Under the pieces are notes generated by a model. The model was not told the DNA's origin. It saw only the letters and a program-made list of their open reading frames with translations, and did not search any database. This document shows, in pieces, positions 55,356 to 64,000 of a stretch of 64,000 bases of DNA. Within the stretch, counting starts at the first letter, position 1, and every line of letters starts with the position of its first letter. The translations under genes and the position numbers were made by a program. This stretch comes from Rubricella aquisinus. GTDB taxonomy: Bacteria; Pseudomonadota; Alphaproteobacteria; Rhodobacterales; Rhodobacteraceae. Location of the stretch: contig NZ_JACIJS010000002.1 in the NCBI RefSeq assembly GCF_014199445.1, positions 296,873 through 360,872 on the forward strand, read 5' to 3'.

Positions 55356-58300
55356 ATGCCGCATGATTTGCGCCCACCGCGAACGGACAGCCTGACCGAA
55401 CGGCTTCTGCATGGTTTTGCGGCGCGTGGCTCTCATCCCGCGATCACGCTCCTTGACGCATCAGGAGAGGTGGCAGAGCGGGTGAGTTTTGACGACCTGT
55501 CCCAAGCGGTAAAACAACGGGCTGCGGCCCTGTCGCGGCTGACATCCGCCGGGGATCGGGTGATCCTGCTTTTTCCCACCGGGCGCGGGTTCATCGAATG
55601 CTTCCTTGCCTGCCTTTATGCAGGTGTGATCGCCGTGCCTTTGTTTCCGCCGCGCAATCAGCGGAACTGGGGGCGCTTGCGGACCGTGTTGCGGGACGCT
55701 GATCCGGCGCTGATCCTTTGCCCAAGGGAGGACGTGACCCGGTTCGAGGATTGGTCGGCGCGGGAAGGCACGCTGACCGAGGCCACCCTTGTGGCCGATG
55801 ACAGCCTGCTGGATCAGGCGCAGGCCTGCCCGTTGCACGCAGCATCCGGCGATACGGTCGCGCTGTTGCAATATACCTCCGGCTCCACGTCCGAGCCAAA
55901 GGGCGTGATGGTCACCCATGCCAATCTGATCGACAATCTGACGATCCTGAGCCAAAGCTGCGATCTGTCCCATCGGGACCGGATGCTGACATGGCTGCCG
56001 CATTACCATGATATGGGGCTGGTGCAGGGTCTGCTCCTGCCCCTGTCGTTGGGTGCGGAGGTGGTGGTGCTCTCCCCCGCGGCTTTCTTGCAAAAACCGG
56101 GGCGCTGGATGACGGCGATGGCCGCGTTTGGGGCGACCCATTCCTGTGCGCCGAATTTCGCCTTTGACCTTGCCGCGGATGCGGTGACAGGACAGGCGCG
56201 GCTTGATCTGTCGGCTGTGCGCACGATCCTTAATGGCGCAGAGCCGATCCGGGCGCAGACGCTCGACCGGTTTACCGATGCCTTTGCTCCGTTTGGCCTG
56301 CGCCGCGATGTGATCCGGCCCGGCTACGGCATGGCGGAGACGACACTGATGGTCACCGACAGCCGACAGGGACGGTACGATATGCTTGCCGATCCTGAGG
56401 CGCTGAAGGCCGGGCGGCTGGCGCCGGCCAAGACGGGCACGCGGCTTGTCAGTTCCGGTCGGGCGGCACCGGGGATCAGGCTTCGGATCAGCGACCCGGA
56501 GACCGGCGCGCCCTGCCCGCCCGGCCAAATCGGGGAAATCCGCGTTGCGGGGCGCAGCGTCGCGCCCGGCTATTGGCAGCAACCGGGCCTGTCGGCAGAG
56601 GTGTTTGACGCGCCACTTGACGGCACGCCCTTTCTGCGCACCGGCGATTTGGGCGCGCTGACCGCCGAGGGCGAGCTTTTCGTTTGTGGCCGGGTCAAAG
56701 ACCTCATCATCATCGACGGCGCAAATCATTACCCGCAAGACATTGAGACGACCGCGCAGGAGGCCCATCCGGCGCTCGCGCAAGATGCCGCCGCTGCCGT
56801 CACGATTGACGAGGACGGGCGGCAGAAACTGGTTCTCATTCAAGAGGTCAAACGGACAGAACGGCACGGGATCATAGCGCAGGACGTGTTCCGCGCGGTC
56901 GCCACCGCGATATCGGAGGCGCATCACCTGTCCCTTGACCAGCTTGTGCTGTTGCGCCCCGGTGCGATCCCCAAAACCTCCAGCGGGAAAATCCAGCGCA
57001 ACCGGGCGCGGGCCGCGTTGGAGGACGGGACGCTCGCGGTTCTGGGCCAATGGCCTGACCCCGGCAAGGTGGAGGACGCTCGCGACGGGGAGTGGCTGGC
57101 GACGCTCATCGCAGGTGCGCTTGGCCTCCAGCCCGCGGACCTGTCCCCTGACCGGCCCTTTGCCGAATATGGCCTGTCGTCGCGCGTGGCGGTTGGGCTG
57201 AGCGGGCAGATCGCGGAGCGGACGGGGCGGGACATGCCGCCGACGCTCCTGTTCGATCACCCGACACTGGACAAACTGCGCGCGCATCTGTCTGGCAGTA
57301 CGCCGAAACGGGCAACGCGGGCCAATACTGTGGCAGAGCCGATCGCGATCGTTGGCATGGCCTGCCGGTTTCCGGGTGCCGACACACTCGATCAGTTCTG
57401 GACCCTTTTGTCCCATGGTCAGGACGCGGTCGGCACCGTGCCGGAGGGGCGCTGGCCTGCTGGAATGGCGGAAAAGGGCGTGCCGCTCGACGGTGGATTT
57501 CTGTCCGATATCAAAGGGTTCGACGCGGGTTTTTTCGGGATCACCCCCCTTGAGGCCGAACGGATGGACCCGCAACAGCGGCTGTTGCTGGAGATCACTT
57601 GGGAATGCCTGAGCCACGCGCATCATCCGCCTGAGCGCCTGCGCCAGGGGCGGACGGGTGTGTTTGTCGGCCTGTCACATTCCGACTATGGCGCACTTGC
57701 GCATGGGAATTTCGCAGCACTTGATGCCTATTCCGCGACCGGTGCAGCCCATAGCATCGCGGCAAACCGGATTTCCTATGCGCTTGACCTGCGCGGGCCG
57801 AGTGTTGCGGTCGATACGGCCTGCTCATCATCGCTTGTGGCAGTCCATCAGGCCTGTCGCGCGCTGCAATCGGGTGAGGCGGAGATGGCCATTGCGGCAG
57901 GGGTCAATCTGATGATCCGCCCGGACCTGAGCCATGTGTTCGCGCAAGCCCGGATGCTGTCGCCCAGTGGGCGCTGTCGGGCATTTGACGCGGCGGCGGA
58001 TGGCTATGTGCGGGGTGAGGGCGCGGGTGCGATCCTGCTCAAGCCGCTTTCGGTGGCCGAGGCCGATGGCGATGTGATCCACGCGGTCATTCGCGGCAGT
58101 GCTGTGGGTCATGGCGGGCGTGGGAACGGGCTGACAGCGCCGATTGTCAGCGCGCAGGCGCAAACCATCGAAGATGCGCTTGGCACGGCTGGTCTGTCGC
58201 CCCGTGATATCAGCTTTATCGAGGCGCATGGCACCGGCACGCCGCTGGGCGATCCGATTGAGGTGGCGGCCCTTGATAGCGTGTTTGGCGCGCGGGACGC

Positions 58301-61300
58301 CGCCCCGCTGGTGATCGGCACGGTGAAAAGCAATATCGGGCATCTGGAGGCCGCAGCCGGCATTGCGGGCCTGATAAAGGCGACCTTAGCGCTCAAACAC
58401 CGGACGGTGCCGCAAACCCTGCATTTGTCGGCGCGAAACCCGGCGATTGCGCCCTCCACGGCCCGCGTTTTCGCGACGGAGCCGCAGATATTGCCCGCGC
58501 AGGACGCGCCGCTGCGGGCCGGGGTGAGCTCGTTCGGCTTTGGTGGGACGAATGCGCATGTGGTGCTGGAGGCCGCAGCGGTGCCCCCGCAACCCGAGGC
58601 GCCGGTTCAAGCCCCTGCCTTGCTCGCGCTCTCCGCCCAAACGGAGCGCGCGCTGGCGGATGTCATCGCGCAGGCGCAGACCGCATTGAAGCACCAGCCC
58701 CTGCCCGCCGTGGCCGAAACACTCACCCGTGGCCGGGCGGCATTGCGCTGCCGGGCGATGGTTGTGGCAGACAGTGCGGACGCGGCGCAAGAGGCGCTTT
58801 CGGCCCTGCCCGCGCCTTCCGCCGCTGAAACGCGCCCGCAAAAAGGGGCCGTGTTCGTGTTTTCCGGCCAGGGCGGGCAATGGTCCGGTATGGGGCGCGC
58901 ACTGGCCAAAGAGAGTCCGGCTTTTGCCACGGCGCTGGCGCGGTTTGATCCGCTGTTGCGGGAAGTCACCGGGCGGGACAGCGCGCAATTGTTTGACGAT
59001 CCAGCGCTTGGCGCGGATCAGGCGGCGTTGCAGCCTGCGCTTTGCGCGCTGCAAATGGCGTTGAGTGATGTGTTGGAAGGCTATGGCGTGACCCCGGCAG
59101 CCGTGGTGGGCCACTCGCTGGGGGAGATCGCGGCGGCGTCCTGCGCGGGGGCGTTCCCGGCTGAGGAGGCCATTCGGCTTGCCGCGACGCGCGGCGCGCT
59201 GATGGCAGAGGCTGCGGGCACGGGCGGGCTGACGGTGCTCAATACGTCGGTGGAAACGGCCGAGGCCCATATCAAGAAGCACGACCTACCCCTTGATATC
59301 GCAGCGATAAACGGCCCTGCTATGGTGGCCGTCAGTGGCCCAATAGCAGCGCTTGAAAAGCTGGAGGATGCGCTTCGGGCGCACGGGATCACGGTCAAGC
59401 GGATGCCCGGGACCACGGCCTTTCACGCCCGCGCCTTGGAGCCATTCGCCCAGCGGATGCCGCAGCGTGGCGGGCGGCTGACCCGGCCCATGTTCTCGAC
59501 CGTCACGGGGCGGATGGAGCAGAAGATCGGGCCGGATTATTGGGCACGCAACATGCGCGACACGGTGCGGTTTGCCGAGGCGTTGACGGCCCTGAACGTG
59601 GCTGGACACACCCATTTCATCGAGATCGGACCACACCCGGCGCTGACCGGATTGGTGCGCGCGGCAGGGGGTGTTGGCCTCCCAAGCCTGACGCAAGACA
59701 CGCCCGGTCTGTCGCCGCTTTTGAATGCGATAGGACGGCTTTTCGTGGATCATGTGCCTGGCGTCGATCTGGTGAACGCGGCCCGGCCACGGGGTCCGAT
59801 GGCCGATCTGCCCGCCTATCCGTGGGAGCGGGTGCCCTATTGGCAGGACCAGCACGGCGCGACGGCGCAGAACACATGGCACGCGATGGCGAAAGCGGCG
59901 GAACAGCAGGCAGGCTTCATCCCCGCCACGCTGAACCTTGACGCGGAGGACAAGACCCGCCGGACGCTCGACGCATTGGCGACGACGGAAATGGCGGAAT
60001 GCCTTGCGCGGATTGATGCGGGGGCGCTGCCGGTGGATGAGCGATTTGCACCGCTGGTCGCCCGCTGGCGCAAGACGCTTCAAAACGGGGCGGTTGCCCC
60101 TGCCCCGGATGAGGACACAGCGCCGCAATGGCTCGCCACCTATGTTGCGCGCTGTCACGCCATGCTGCCCGATATTCTGACCGGGCGGGAAAGCCCGCTT
60201 GAAACCCTGTTTCCCAAGGGCGATTGGGGCACGGTGGAGCAGATGTATCACGGCTACCCGGTGGCGCGGTATTTCAACACGATCATCGCGCAGGCGGTCG
60301 CGGCGCGCGCGGCCCTCGCCACACCATCGCAGCCCTTGCGCATTCTGGAGGTCGGTGGGGGCACGGGCGGGCTGACGCGCACGGTGCTGCCATTATTGCC
60401 CGCTGACCGGGTGCGGTACTGCTTTACCGACGCGACTGCCTATTTCGCGGAGCCGATGCGGCATCGGCTTGCCGAGTATCCGTTCGTGACCTTTGGCACG
60501 CTCGATCTGGATGATCCGTTTGACGCGCAAGGCTACACGGCGGGCAGTTTCGACATCATCCTGGGGGCCAACTCGGTCCATGCCGCCGATCATCTGGATC
60601 AGAGCCTGTCGCGCCTGCAATCCTTGCTCGCCCGGGACGGGGTGTTGATGCTCTATGAAGCGACGACGCCTTTCGCGTGGCTTGATACCACCGTCGGGCT
60701 GATCGAGGGGTGGGGCGCGCAGAAAACCGATGGCCGTTCCGGCACACCGATGGTGTCACCGCAGGATTGGCAGGTGCGGCTGCAACAGGCGGGTTTTGCG
60801 GAAACGCTCATGCTGCCGCGGGCAGATGATCCGCTGGCCCAGCTTGGACAAACGGTCATCATCGCGCGCAGCACGGGGGAGGCACGGGCCGAACCCGTCG
60901 TCACGAAAGCGCCTCTGTCGCAATATGCGCTCACTTGGTGCGAGGCCACGCCCCCGCCGGCCGGCCCCCTGCCCGCGCCGCTATTGGTGATGGGGCGACA
61001 GGATGTGGCGGACGCGCTGAACATAACGGCGCAAGACGATTGGCCTAGTACTGTCGCTGGCTGGCAGGCTCTGATCGCAGCCTATCAGCCAAAAGGCATC
61101 CTGTTGGCCCCTGCGCTTGACGCCACGGGCGTGGCAGCGCTCGAGGCCTGTTTGATCTCCTGTCAGGCGCTGATCCACGCGCAGATGGCCGTCGCCCCTG
61201 ATCAGCGCGCGGCACTTTGGATCCTCACCTCCGCTGAGGCGGAGAACGCGGTCCATACCGGGCTGAGCGCATGGGCGCGGGTTGCCGCGAATGAGATGCG

Positions 61301-62522
61301 CGGCATGGTCCGGGGCATGATCGCCCTCTCCGACCGGCCGGAACCTGAGATGCTGCGCGCGGCACTGGGGCAGAAATCCCCCGATATGCTGTCCATCGCG
61401 GACGGGCGCTGGCAGGTCGCACGCTTTACAGAGGCCATGATAGAGGGCGCACCGGTGCCGATCCGGTCGGACGGGCTGTATCTGATGACCGGCGGCCTTG
61501 GCGTGTTGGGATTGCGACTGGCCGAGGAGATTGCCGCGCGCGGCCCCGGGGGCGTGATCCTCGCCTCCCGCAGCGCGCGGGCGGACAGCCTCAGCGCGGA
61601 GGCGCGGCGGACATTGGACAGACTGAAAGGGGCGGGCGTGCCTGCACATCTGTTGGCCGTCGATTGCGCGGATGAGGGCGCGCTCGCGGCCGGGATCGCG
61701 CGCATCACGGACGAGACCGGGTTCATGGTGCGCGGGGCGGTTCATTGCGCGGGGCTGTTGGACGCAGCATCCTTACAGGAAACAGATGCGGCCCTCCTTG
61801 CGCGCAGCCTTCATGCCAAGGCCAAGGGTGCGGATGTCTTGACCCGTGTGCTGGATCGCGAGGCGTTGGATTTCCTCACATTCATGGGCTCCGCTGCCGC
61901 CACGCTTTGCCCGCCCGGCACCAGCGCCTATGCGGCTGCGAATGGGTATATGGACGGGGTCGCGGCGCGACTGCGCGCGCAGGGTGTGCCAGCGCAAACT
62001 TATCATTGGGGCGTCTGGGAGGACACCGGTGCCAGCGCGCATTCAACGCGCGATGCGTTCCGCGATATGGGGTTGCCGCTGATCGCGCCGGATCAGGGCG
62101 CAGCGCTCTGCCTGACCATGGCCCCTGAGGGGCAGATGGTGCGCACCGTGCTGTCGGGCAGCGCGGCGGACTGGCTGCCGTCTGTGCGTCGATGGATGGG
62201 ATTGCCCCTGCTCGATCGGTTGCAAAGCCCCGCTGCCGTCAGCACCGAGGCTATAGATGAGACTGACACCACCGCGATCCTTCGGCAGGAAGTGGCGCGG
62301 ATCATGAACCTGCGGCCCGAGCAGATTGTCACCGGCCAACCGCTTGTCGAACAGGGGCTGGATAGCCTGATGGCGATTGGGCTGAAGGGCCGGATCGAAG
62401 CGGTGTTTGGCACGTCCCTCACCGTGGGGGATCTGATGACATTGCCGAGCCTGTCGGCCATTGCGGACCGTGTTGCCCCCACCGGGACGGACGACACGGC
62501 GCGCGAAGTCATGAGCTTTTGA
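55356..62522 (+). CDS. FAAL-ACP-KS-AT-cMT-KR-ACP hybrid polyketide synthase
   Basis: 2388 residues. Domains in order: FAAL (1-567; YTSGSTSEPKGVM near 172, PHYHDMGL, NGAEP, YGMAETTL, SSGKIQRNRAR) with AMP-ligase chemistry but no CoA site; ACP1 (Ser609 in GLSSR); KS (660-1080; Cys823 in DTACSS, His958 in EAHGTGTP, His996 in SNIGHLEA); AT (1164-1440; Ser1254 in GHSLGE, TAFH at 1354-1357 where HAFH marks malonyl specificity); C-methyltransferase (about 1530-1850; LEVGGGTGG at 1664); KR (GGLGVLG at 2046, Tyr2192 in SAYAAANGYMDG); ACP2 (Ser2337 in GLDSL). No DH or ER. Predicted: load a free fatty acid as acyl-AMP, one malonyl extension, alpha-methylation and ketoreduction, giving a 2-methyl-3-hydroxyacyl chain. 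Stop TGA shares a base with the next gene. Confidence 0.95.
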   Translation: MPHDLRPPRTDSLTERLLHGFAARGSHPAITLLDASGEVAERVSFDDLSQAVKQRAAALSRLTSAGDRVILLFPTGRGFIECFLACLYAGVIAVPLFPPRNQRNWGRLRTVLRDADPALILCPREDVTRFEDWSAREGTLTEATLVADDSLLDQAQACPLHAASGDTVALLQYTSGSTSEPKGVMVTHANLIDNLTILSQSCDLSHRDRMLTWLPHYHDMGLVQGLLLPLSLGAEVVVLSPAAFLQKPGRWMTAMAAFGATHSCAPNFAFDLAADAVTGQARLDLSAVRTILNGAEPIRAQTLDRFTDAFAPFGLRRDVIRPGYGMAETTLMVTDSRQGRYDMLADPEALKAGRLAPAKTGTRLVSSGRAAPGIRLRISDPETGAPCPPGQIGEIRVAGRSVAPGYWQQPGLSAEVFDAPLDGTPFLRTGDLGALTAEGELFVCGRVKDLIIIDGANHYPQDIETTAQEAHPALAQDAAAAVTIDEDGRQKLVLIQEVKRTERHGIIAQDVFRAVATAISEAHHLSLDQLVLLRPGAIPKTSSGKIQRNRARAALEDGTLAVLGQWPDPGKVEDARDGEWLATLIAGALGLQPADLSPDRPFAEYGLSSRVAVGLSGQIAERTGRDMPPTLLFDHPTLDKLRAHLSGSTPKRATRANTVAEPIAIVGMACRFPGADTLDQFWTLLSHGQDAVGTVPEGRWPAGMAEKGVPLDGGFLSDIKGFDAGFFGITPLEAERMDPQQRLLLEITWECLSHAHHPPERLRQGRTGVFVGLSHSDYGALAHGNFAALDAYSATGAAHSIAANRISYALDLRGPSVAVDTACSSSLVAVHQACRALQSGEAEMAIAAGVNLMIRPDLSHVFAQARMLSPSGRCRAFDAAADGYVRGEGAGAILLKPLSVAEADGDVIHAVIRGSAVGHGGRGNGLTAPIVSAQAQTIEDALGTAGLSPRDISFIEAHGTGTPLGDPIEVAALDSVFGARDAAPLVIGTVKSNIGHLEAAAGIAGLIKATLALKHRTVPQTLHLSARNPAIAPSTARVFATEPQILPAQDAPLRAGVSSFGFGGTNAHVVLEAAAVPPQPEAPVQAPALLALSAQTERALADVIAQAQTALKHQPLPAVAETLTRGRAALRCRAMVVADSADAAQEALSALPAPSAAETRPQKGAVFVFSGQGGQWSGMGRALAKESPAFATALARFDPLLREVTGRDSAQLFDDPALGADQAALQPALCALQMALSDVLEGYGVTPAAVVGHSLGEIAAASCAGAFPAEEAIRLAATRGALMAEAAGTGGLTVLNTSVETAEAHIKKHDLPLDIAAINGPAMVAVSGPIAALEKLEDALRAHGITVKRMPGTTAFHARALEPFAQRMPQRGGRLTRPMFSTVTGRMEQKIGPDYWARNMRDTVRFAEALTALNVAGHTHFIEIGPHPALTGLVRAAGGVGLPSLTQDTPGLSPLLNAIGRLFVDHVPGVDLVNAARPRGPMADLPAYPWERVPYWQDQHGATAQNTWHAMAKAAEQQAGFIPATLNLDAEDKTRRTLDALATTEMAECLARIDAGALPVDERFAPLVARWRKTLQNGAVAPAPDEDTAPQWLATYVARCHAMLPDILTGRESPLETLFPKGDWGTVEQMYHGYPVARYFNTIIAQAVAARAALATPSQPLRILEVGGGTGGLTRTVLPLLPADRVRYCFTDATAYFAEPMRHRLAEYPFVTFGTLDLDDPFDAQGYTAGSFDIILGANSVHAADHLDQSLSRLQSLLARDGVLMLYEATTPFAWLDTTVGLIEGWGAQKTDGRSGTPMVSPQDWQVRLQQAGFAETLMLPRADDPLAQLGQTVIIARSTGEARAEPVVTKAPLSQYALTWCEATPPPAGPLPAPLLVMGRQDVADALNITAQDDWPSTVAGWQALIAAYQPKGILLAPALDATGVAALEACLISCQALIHAQMAVAPDQRAALWILTSAEAENAVHTGLSAWARVAANEMRGMVRGMIALSDRPEPEMLRAALGQKSPDMLSIADGRWQVARFTEAMIEGAPVPIRSDGLYLMTGGLGVLGLRLAEEIAARGPGGVILASRSARADSLSAEARRTLDRLKGAGVPAHLLAVDCADEGALAAGIARITDETGFMVRGAVHCAGLLDAASLQETDAALLARSLHAKAKGADVLTRVLDREALDFLTFMGSAAATLCPPGTSAYAAANGYMDGVAARLRAQGVPAQTYHWGVWEDTGASAHSTRDAFRDMGLPLIAPDQGAALCLTMAPEGQMVRTVLSGSAADWLPSVRRWMGLPLLDRLQSPAAVSTEAIDETDTTAILRQEVARIMNLRPEQIVTGQPLVEQGLDSLMAIGLKGRIEAVFGTSLTVGDLMTLPSLSAIADRVAPTGTDDTAREVMSF

Positions 62523-64000
62523 TGAGCATAACCGCGCTTGACGTCCTCACCGAAATGGAGCGCCGGGGCATCCGTGTCGCGGCTGAGGGCGAAAACCTGT
62601 CTGTCGATGCGCCCAAAGGGGCGGTTGACGCGGCCCTGCGCGATCAGATCGTGGCGCATAAGGCGGGTCTCCTTGCCCTGTTGCGCGAACCAGACGCGCC
62701 CTTCCCCCTGACTGCGGGACAACAGGCGCTGTGGTATCAACATACGCTGGATGCGGGCGGCTATGCCTACACGATTGGGTTTGCCGCGCATCTGAGCGAC
62801 CCGATTGATCTGGGCATTCTTGATCGGGCGCTCTGCGCGCTGGTGGAGCGGCACAGCCAGTTGCGCACCCGCGTTTTTGCCGATGGTGACACGCCCTTGC
62901 AAGAGATCATGCCACCGCCCGCGCGGGTATTGACCGTACATGACGGGCCTTTGTCCCGGCAGGATCGGGAGGACGCGGCCCTTGCCGCCTATAAGACCCC
63001 GTTGGCGCTTGATGTGCCGGTGCAGTTGCGCGCGCAGGTCTGGCCCGGGGATGGGGAGGTGACGCTCCTTCTGACGCTGCCTCATATCGCGATCGACGGC
63101 CAATCCCTTTGGGCGCTTTTGGACGCTATCCCAACGGTTTATCAGCGGATCGCGGCAGGTGAGCCACCATTTGACAGCCCTGCCCCTGCTCCCTATGCCC
63201 GCCATGTTCAGGAGCAAAACGCGGCACCCCACGATACCGCTTGGGCCTATTGGCAAAAGGCCCTCGCCGATCTGCCGGACCCGATGGATTTTCCCTTCGA
63301 CCTGCCCCGTCCGAAACGGCAACGCTTTGACGGTGGCGCGGTGCAGGACACTCTGCCGGAGGCATTGGTGGAAGATATCCGCGCCTGTGCCCGCCGCCAT
63401 GGCGTGACGCCTTATGTTGTGCTGCTGAGCGTGTTTCATATCGTTTTGCACAAGCAGGCGCAGGCGCAGGATATCCTGATCGGCTCTCCATTTTCGGGCC
63501 GCACACGCGCCGCATTTGACGCCACGCTGGGCTATTTCGTGAACCCGTTGCCGGTGCGGGCGCGCATCACGCCAGAGACATCCTGCGCTGATCTGTTTGC
63601 CGAAGTGGCACAGGCCGCGCGCGATGCGCTTGACCATCAGGACATGCCGCTGCCCGATATGATTACGCGGTTGGGCCTGCCCCGCGATCCGTCCCGACCG
63701 CCGCTGTTTCAGACCAGTTTCGCCTTCCAATCCGCCGGGGCCGCGACCCCGCTTGCCCGCGGCATGATGCGCGGCACACAGGGACAAGCGATTGATTGGA
63801 AGGGTTTTTCTGCGGCGATCATTCCCCTGCCGCAACAGGAGGGCCTGTTTGATCTGACCTTGGAGGTTTTGCAGGATGATGCGCGCTATGACATTGCCCT
63901 GAAATACAACGCGTCGCTTTTGTCTTCCTCCACTGCCAGCTCTCTTTTGTCGCAATTTATTGAGGGATTGCGGGGGGTTGTTGGGGGTGTTGGGTGTGTT
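62522..64000 (+). CDS. Non-ribosomal peptide synthetase, N-terminal part (docking + condensation domain)
   Basis: Open from ATG 62522 to the window end (493 residues). Residues 1-55 (ALDVLTEMERRGIRVAAEGENL, APKGAV, LRDQIVAHKAGLLALL) match the TubC-type N-terminal docking domain that joins hybrid PKS and NRPS subunits. Residues about 59-480 are a condensation domain: FPLTAGQQALWYQHTL, the catalytic motif PHIAIDG with His188 and Asp192 (first His of HHxxxDG replaced by Pro), IGSPFSGRTR, GYFVNPLPVR. Expected to accept the polyketide acyl chain from ACP2 and join it to an amino acid. Later domains lie outside the window. Confidence 0.93.
   Translation, partial: MSITALDVLTEMERRGIRVAAEGENLSVDAPKGAVDAALRDQIVAHKAGLLALLREPDAPFPLTAGQQALWYQHTLDAGGYAYTIGFAAHLSDPIDLGILDRALCALVERHSQLRTRVFADGDTPLQEIMPPPARVLTVHDGPLSRQDREDAALAAYKTPLALDVPVQLRAQVWPGDGEVTLLLTLPHIAIDGQSLWALLDAIPTVYQRIAAGEPPFDSPAPAPYARHVQEQNAAPHDTAWAYWQKALADLPDPMDFPFDLPRPKRQRFDGGAVQDTLPEALVEDIRACARRHGVTPYVVLLSVFHIVLHKQAQAQDILIGSPFSGRTRAAFDATLGYFVNPLPVRARITPETSCADLFAEVAQAARDALDHQDMPLPDMITRLGLPRDPSRPPLFQTSFAFQSAGAATPLARGMMRGTQGQAIDWKGFSAAIIPLPQQEGLFDLTLEVLQDDARYDIALKYNASLLSSSTASSLLSQFIEGLRGVVGGVGCV

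Noticed and set aside
55461..57626. Long minus-strand open frame opposite the FAAL/KS part of the PKS (and a similar one at 62093-63955)
   Set aside because: It mirrors the codon periodicity of the GC-rich sense gene, has low-complexity Arg/Gly/Pro/His-rich composition and no ribosome site or family.

Overview
The window is a high-GC, densely packed bacterial chromosome segment. Gene content and order (lptF-lptG-lptD-surA-pdxA-rsmA; prmC-prfA-DUF1499-ispG-rodZ; retropepsin-like TIGR02281 protein; DUF4167 and DUF2927 proteins; holC-pepA) point to an alphaproteobacterium of the Rhodobacteraceae (roseobacter) type. This is inferred from the proteins and synteny only; no rRNA lies in the window.

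Layout. 1-8 kb: end of purM, purN, a TfoX C-terminal-domain protein, ndk, an ABC-F ATPase, a MarC protein, holC and pepA. 8-15.5 kb: outer-membrane biogenesis genes lptF, lptG, lptD and surA, chained to pdxA and rsmA. 15.5-24.3 kb: DUF4167, prmC, prfA, ispG, rodZ, a DUF1295 membrane protein, a MarR regulator, sdhE, a ROK sugar kinase and an XRE regulator. 24.3-28.1 kb: looser accessory zone with AT-rich orphan genes and two copies of a dispersed palindromic repeat (third copy at 2.1-2.2 kb), around an aspartate aminotransferase. 28.1-33.1 kb: a MOSC protein, then a six-gene operon joining a FtsX/MacB-type ABC transporter to NikK-like, NikL-like and ZnuA-like periplasmic proteins with conspicuous histidine clusters, then tRNA-Gly(CCC). 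33.1-35.7 kb: three tandem DUF2927 lipoprotein-like paralogues of equal length. 35.9-41.5 kb: DMT transporter, SDR, M20 amidohydrolase, mazG and eno. 41.8-47.4 kb: a leftward acyl-CoA catabolic cluster (CoA transferase, APH-fold kinase, acyl-CoA dehydrogenase, MaoC hydratase, PhyH-like oxygenase, TauE exporter). 47.4-54.8 kb: dusA, GNAT, glyoxalase-superfamily protein, MATE exporter, LysR, methyltransferase, VTT-like membrane protein and an FAD oxidoreductase.

55.1-64.0 kb (running off the window): a hybrid lipopeptide-type biosynthetic locus. It holds an MbtH-like protein, a 2388-residue FAAL-ACP-KS-AT-cMT-KR-ACP protein, and an NRPS opening with a TubC-type docking segment and a condensation domain. 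The expected assembly is activation of a free fatty acid, one malonyl-type extension, alpha-methylation and ketoreduction, then transfer to an aminoacyl unit.

Most noteworthy: (i) the FAAL-PKS/NRPS locus; (ii) the hybrid metal ABC operon, two of whose secreted proteins should start with histidine after signal cleavage; (iii) the DUF2927 triplet with conserved ends and diverged centres; (iv) the kinase plus acyl-CoA dehydrogenase pair resembling a split ACAD10/11 or LvaA/LvaC system; (v) the dispersed palindromic repeat and the structured region downstream of eno.
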